Shown here piece after piece: positions 60,776-64,000 of a stretch of 64,000 nucleotides of DNA. Under the pieces are notes generated by a model, which ran no database searches, was not told the DNA's origin, and worked only from the letters and a program-made list of their open reading frames with translations. The stretch's first letter is position 1. Every line of letters begins with the position of its first letter. The DNA comes from UBA9732 sp045116915 (GTDB lineage Bacteria > Spirochaetota > Spirochaetia > Sphaerochaetales > Sphaerochaetaceae), in contig JBGUMQ010000017.1 of NCBI GenBank assembly GCA_045116915.1, positions 1-64,000 of the forward strand. Reading direction: 5' to 3'. Position numbers and translations under genes: made by a program.

Positions 60776-61996
60776 ATGGACGCACCGCTTTTCAACGCCA
60801 CAGTCCCCAAGCTCAGCGTGAGCGAGCTGACCTCTCTGATAAAGACCACCCTGGAGGGATCGTTCTACGGCCTCACGGTCGAGGGCGAGATCTCCGGTTT
60901 CAGGCCTGCCAGCACCGGCCACTGGTACTTCTCGCTCAAGGACCAGGGCGCGGTCATAGGATGCTGCATGTGGAGGTCGACCGTCCCGCGTGTGGCTTTC
61001 AAGCCCAGGGACGGGATGAAGGTCATCGTCACCGGAAGCATCAGCGTGTTCGAGCCGCGCGGCAGCTACCAGATAATCTGCACGTCCATGAAGGTCGCGG
61101 GCGAAGGCGACATCCTTGCCATGCTGGAGGAGCGTAAACGCAAATACGATGCCCTGGGATACTTCGATCAGTCGAAAAAGAAGCCTATCCCCCGTCATCC
61201 GGGCCGTGTTGCGATCATCACCAGTCCGACCGGAGCCGCGCTTCAGGACATACTCCAGATCACAGGAAGACGCAACATGGGCATGGACCTGATCATCCTT
61301 CCGGCGGTTGTCCAGGGCGACGGTGCGGCCCCCACGATCGCGGCGCGCATCCGAGAGGTCAACGAGTTCCTGCTGGCGGATGTCATGATTGTCGGACGCG
61401 GAGGCGGAAGCATAGAGGACCTGTTGCCGTTCTCGGAGGAATGTGTGATAGAGGCGATCCATGAGTCGGAGATCCCGGTGATCTCGGCCGTGGGACATGA
61501 GATAGACTGGGCGCTGTCGGACTTCGTCGCGGACCTCAGGGCCCCAACCCCGTCCGCCGCGGCCGAGCTTGTCTGCGAGAGCAACATGGACCAGCTCAAC
61601 AGGGTCGCCCGGCTCAGGAGCACGATGTCGGAAGCCATCGGAAACAGGCTCGGCGCGATAAGGCTGCGTGTTGCGGCGTTCTCCCCTGCATCCGCGCGGG
61701 CACAGCTGGACAGCAGGCTCAACAGGGTCAGGATGCATCTGGATTCGGAGACATCCGACATGCGCCACGTGATGGAGATGAAGGTCGGCTCGGTCCGTTC
61801 CAGGGCGGAGCTGCTGCGCCACAAACTGGACGCGCTGTCGCCGCTTGCGGTGCTGGAGCGCGGCTATGCGATAGTCGGTGCACAGGACGGCACGGCGGTC
61901 AGGTCGGTGGACCGGGTAGGACCGGGGGATGAGCTGACGCTCACGATGAAGGACGGAAAGATAATCACCACTGCCAGGGAGGTCATAAATGGCTGA
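60776..61996 (+). CDS. xseA: Exodeoxyribonuclease VII large subunit
   Basis: A 406-residue protein: OB-fold N-terminus (LSVSELTSLIKTTLEGSFYGLTVEGEISGF, STGHWYFSLKD), the catalytic core RVAIITSPTGAALQDIL, DVMIVGRGGGSIEDLLPFSEE, PVISAVGHEIDWALSDFVAD and APTPSAAAEL. The helical arm is shorter than in E. coli (456). It degrades single-stranded DNA with XseB. No ribosome site; extended -10 TGCTATCCT ends 6 nt before the ATG. Confidence 0.95.
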   Translation: MDAPLFNATVPKLSVSELTSLIKTTLEGSFYGLTVEGEISGFRPASTGHWYFSLKDQGAVIGCCMWRSTVPRVAFKPRDGMKVIVTGSISVFEPRGSYQIICTSMKVAGEGDILAMLEERKRKYDALGYFDQSKKKPIPRHPGRVAIITSPTGAALQDILQITGRRNMGMDLIILPAVVQGDGAAPTIAARIREVNEFLLADVMIVGRGGGSIEDLLPFSEECVIEAIHESEIPVISAVGHEIDWALSDFVADLRAPTPSAAAELVCESNMDQLNRVARLRSTMSEAIGNRLGAIRLRVAAFSPASARAQLDSRLNRVRMHLDSETSDMRHVMEMKVGSVRSRAELLRHKLDALSPLAVLERGYAIVGAQDGTAVRSVDRVGPGDELTLTMKDGKIITTAREVING

Positions 61997-62249
61997 TTCA
62001 GAGAAGAAACAGGAAGAGAAATCGTTCGAGCAGAAACTGTCCAGGATGGAGGACATCTCCAGATCGCTTTCGGACCCGGCGACCGACCTCCAGGCGGCCG
62101 TATCCCTGTACGAGGAAGGCATGCGTCTTGCGAAGGAAGTCGACGACGAGCTTTCCAAGATCGAGCGCCGCATAGAGATCGTCACCAGCCGTCCCGGCGA
62201 GAGCGCCGGCGGAGTGATCACCGAACCGTACAGCGCAGATGCCAGATAG
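61989..62249 (+). CDS. xseB: Exodeoxyribonuclease VII small subunit
   Basis: An 86-residue helical protein: FEQKLSRMEDISRSLSDPATDLQAAVSLYEEGMRLAKEVDDELSKIE spans the coiled-coil that binds XseA. GGGAGG precedes the ATG, which overlaps xseA by 8 nt. Confidence 0.95.
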   Translation: MADSEKKQEEKSFEQKLSRMEDISRSLSDPATDLQAAVSLYEEGMRLAKEVDDELSKIERRIEIVTSRPGESAGGVITEPYSADAR

Positions 62250-62287
62250 ACAGCCTGATAAAACCCGGAAACGATCTTGAAAACCGC

Positions 62288-62333
62288 AAAAGACAAGAAA
62301 ACCCACAATTTGCGGCCCGTTTTCTTGTCTTTT
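62288..62333. terminator. Terminator after xseAB (bidirectional)
   Basis: AAAAGACAAGAAAAC (62288-62302) and GTTTTCTTGTCTTTT (62319-62333) are perfect 15-bp arms, T-rich at the end on both strands. A third copy of the right arm (GTTTTCTTGTCTTT, 62359-62372) sits just before the tRNA-Arg 3' end. Confidence 0.8.
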
Positions 62334-62373
62334 CAAGAAATGACACAATCTTCGTCCCGTTTTCTTGTCTTTC

Positions 62374-62447
62374 TGCGCCTGGCGCGATTCGAACGCGCGA
62401 CCTGCGGATTCGAAGTCCGACGCTCTATCCAATTGAGCTACAGGCGC
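62374..62447 (-). tRNA. tRNA-Arg(TCG)
   Basis: 74 nt. Acceptor GCGCCTG/CAGGCGC, D arm AGCTCAATTGGATAGAGC, anticodon loop CTTCGAA (anticodon TCG), T arm GCGCGTTCGAATCGCGC. CCA not encoded. Confidence 0.95.
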
Positions 62448-62452
62448 CAATG

Positions 62453-62477
62453 AAAAAGTCCAGCAGTGCTGCTGGAC
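62453..62477 (-). terminator. Terminator of tRNA-His
   Basis: GTCCAGCAG/CTGCTGGAC stem followed on the minus strand by TTTTTC, between tRNA-His and tRNA-Arg. Confidence 0.82.
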
Positions 62478-62485
62478 CCTCATAG

Positions 62486-62558
62486 GGTGGAAGAAGGGGC
62501 TCGAACCCTCAACAACCAGATCCACAATCTGGCGCTCTGCCATTGAACTACTTCCACC
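62486..62558 (-). tRNA. tRNA-His(GTG)
   Basis: 72-73 nt. Acceptor GTGGAAG/CTTCCAC with the extra G-1 pairing C73, anticodon loop TTGTGGA (anticodon GTG), T arm GAGGGTTCGAGCCCC. CCA not encoded. Confidence 0.95.
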
Positions 62559-62604
62559 ATTATGTCGTTTGACCGCTTTAATATGCCCTATGCCGTGAAA
62601 AAAG

Positions 62605-64000
62605 TCAATTGCATTTCAATGAAACGACAATGCAGCTTGTCTTCCACAGAAGAGGCGCCGCGCTCAGGACAGTGACCAGCTCCTTCTCCAGCCTGTCGGC
62701 ATCAGTCTGCGGTATCTGCGGAAGATTGGGGATGTAGCTGTTGCGGACCCAGCGCTGTATGTCCGACTCCCTGGCGCTCCTGGATTCGGTGAACCGGTAG
62801 TCCCGTACGGAGACCTGTCCGAACTCCGATTCCAGAAGACCGACGATATCCTCCCGTGTCGGAACCTTGCTGTATATCTTCTTCTCCGCTTTCAGAAGGG
62901 TATCCTGAAGCGGACCCATATGTATGAAATCCGACAGTCTTGAAGCTTCACAGACCACCGTTTCGCAGAGAACTATGTCCCCGCCGGGAGCCAGGCGGCT
63001 CTTCAGCGCCACCAGCATCTTCTCCGCATTGCGGAAATCGGTGAGCAGGTTCCTGCCCAGGATGTGCTCGAAGACGATGCCTTTCTCAACGGTGGAATCC
63101 AGGTTCTCCAGCGCATGGAGGCTGTCCTGGTCCAGGACCGTACGCGGAGCGCTCACGCTGTCCAGGGTCTTCATGTACTGCTGCAGGTAGGCGTTCTCCT
63201 CGGGCGTCCTCACATGGGCTACGACAAGCCCTTCGGGAGTATGCCTGTAGGCTTCCCAGACAAGCAGTCCGTGCCCGGAGTTCATGACAAGCACCCTGTC
63301 GGACCGGATGACCTGAAGGCCTTCGAACATGAGGTTGCGCATGTTCTCCAGAGCCGTGCTCCTGCCGCTGATCGTCCGCCTGAGCCACTGGTCGCGCTTG
63401 TCGTCGGGGGAATATGTAAGGTTCTCGGGGAATGCGTTTATGTCCACGCTCTCCAGCTGTATCTCGCGCCTGCGGTTGACCAGGTCGGCTATGTTCTTCT
63501 CGTATCCTATGCTGCCCACATTGTAGAAGACCTTTCCCTGGAGCTCGTTGGGAAGGTACTGCTGGGCAACCCAGTGGTCCTGGTACGCATGGGGATACAT
63601 GTAGCCCTCTCCGTGGCCGAATCCCTTGGCGTCCCTGCTGGCGTCGCGCAGGTGGTTCGGCACCTCCGCCGCCGCGGCTTCCTGCTCCACGGCCCTGAGG
63701 GCGTCGAAGAACCCCATCTCGCTGTTGCTCTTGGGGGCCGTGGCCAGATAGAGGGCCGCGTGCGCCAGATGGTAGCGTCCCTCCGGCATGCCCACCGAAT
63801 TGAAGGCCGCGAAATCGGCCTGGACGACGACGATGGCGTTGGGATCGGCGAGCCCCACGTCCTCGCAGGCGCTTATGAGCATGCGTCTGAAGATGAACCG
63901 TGGGTCCTCTCCTGCGTAGACCATCTTGGCCAGCCAGTAGAGCGATGCATCAGGGTCCGATCCCCTGAGCGATTTTATGAATGCGCTGATGACATCGAAA
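62605..64000 (-). CDS. rarA: Replication-associated recombination protein RarA (C-terminal part) fused to methyltransferase-like domain; 5' end outside window
   Basis: The frame is open to the right edge. SAFIKSLRGSDPDASLYWL, MVYAGEDPRFIFRRMLI, SACEDVGLADPNAI, GRYHLAHAALYLATAPKSN, VPNHLRDAS and YMYPHAYQDHWVAQQYLP are the diagnostic C-terminal blocks of RarA/MgsA; the AAA motor lies outside. After the normal RarA end (~190 residues in) about 250 more follow: VLVMNSGHGLLVWEAYRHTP, VAHVRTPEE and LAPGGDIVLCETVV look like a SAM-methyltransferase fold with a degenerate glycine motif. RarA acts on stalled forks. The role of the added domain is unknown; similar long RarA forms may be a spirochaete trait. 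Confidence 0.88.
   Translation of the reverse strand, partial: FDVISAFIKSLRGSDPDASLYWLAKMVYAGEDPRFIFRRMLISACEDVGLADPNAIVVVQADFAAFNSVGMPEGRYHLAHAALYLATAPKSNSEMGFFDALRAVEQEAAAAEVPNHLRDASRDAKGFGHGEGYMYPHAYQDHWVAQQYLPNELQGKVFYNVGSIGYEKNIADLVNRRREIQLESVDINAFPENLTYSPDDKRDQWLRRTISGRSTALENMRNLMFEGLQVIRSDRVLVMNSGHGLLVWEAYRHTPEGLVVAHVRTPEENAYLQQYMKTLDSVSAPRTVLDQDSLHALENLDSTVEKGIVFEHILGRNLLTDFRNAEKMLVALKSRLAPGGDIVLCETVVCEASRLSDFIHMGPLQDTLLKAEKKIYSKVPTREDIVGLLESEFGQVSVRDYRFTESRSARESDIQRWVRNSYIPNLPQIPQTDADRLEKELVTVLSAAPLLWKTSCIVVSLKCN

Noticed and set aside
62288..62372. CRISPR-like repeat from three GTTTTCTTGTC arms
   Set aside because: The arms are two halves of a terminator hairpin plus one extra copy; there is no regular spacer array and no cas gene.

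Overview
The window looks like the chromosome of an anaerobic, probably host- or sediment-associated spirochaete, most likely near Sphaerochaetaceae/Treponemataceae. This is inferred from several things together: a BMP/PnrA-type nucleoside-binding protein with an alanine/serine-glycine leader typical of Sphaerochaeta-like proteins, a eukaryote-type hexokinase, a long-form serine hydroxymethyltransferase, an Rnf complex in CDGEAB order, and many FeS proteins. Most genes are GC-rich and tightly packed, with ATGA-type overlaps. Three loci are visibly AT-richer and probably acquired: the left edge (1-1311), a putative nuclease gene (24954-25796), and an AAA/DUF4143 gene (29827-31008).

Layout. 1-9 kb: the 3' part of an AbiEii-like nucleotidyltransferase fused to a histidine phosphatase, then a minus-strand operon of radical SAM protein, hypB, a 942-residue FeS/flavin oxidoreductase, hypA and a trmD fused to an APH-like kinase; then a patatin and a small partner. 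9-25 kb: hexokinase, a secreted protein, sbcB, then a long plus-strand run of purine nucleoside ABC transporter (binding protein, ATPase, two permeases), a three-part molybdenum hydroxylase, prfA, prmC, rel and rpiB. 25-31 kb: putative nuclease, a glyA-hydantoinase-cdd operon, a 43-residue basic protein, the AAA/DUF4143 ATPase behind a double operator, and infA. 31-48 kb: an RND efflux operon (adaptor, pump, lipoprotein, TolC, DnaQ-like exonuclease), the divergent yqeC and xdhC-like maturation genes, two envelope proteins, MFS, an UgpC/MsmX-type ATPase, a PAP2 protein and a membrane protein. 48-56 kb: rnfC-rnfDG-rnfE-rnfA-rnfB::nrfA-resB-ccsA. 56-64 kb: tRNA-Leu with truncated copies of its 3' end, a MATE transporter fused to a GHKL ATPase, a Gfo/Idh oxidoreductase, asparaginase, xseAB, tRNA-Arg, tRNA-His and the 3' part of rarA.

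The most striking system is the Rnf/Nrf operon. RnfB, normally a cytoplasm-facing ferredoxin-like subunit, runs in frame without a stop into a complete pentaheme nitrite reductase (NrfA). A perfect internal Shine-Dalgarno sequence lies just before the NrfA methionine, so both a fusion and free NrfA could be made. RnfD and RnfG are also fused, and the cytochrome c maturation pair ResB/CcsA follows at once. The locus reads as one module coupling ferredoxin/NADH redox chemistry and ion pumping to nitrite ammonification.

A second theme is purine use: uptake of nucleosides, a ferredoxin-linked xanthine-dehydrogenase-like enzyme, and YqeC/XdhC maturation factors. A third is regulatory. Six genes have a -10-like hexamer exactly 6 nt before the ATG and no Shine-Dalgarno sequence, which suggests leaderless mRNAs. 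Several housekeeping genes carry unexpected domain fusions (TrmD-APH, MATE-ATPase, RarA-methyltransferase).
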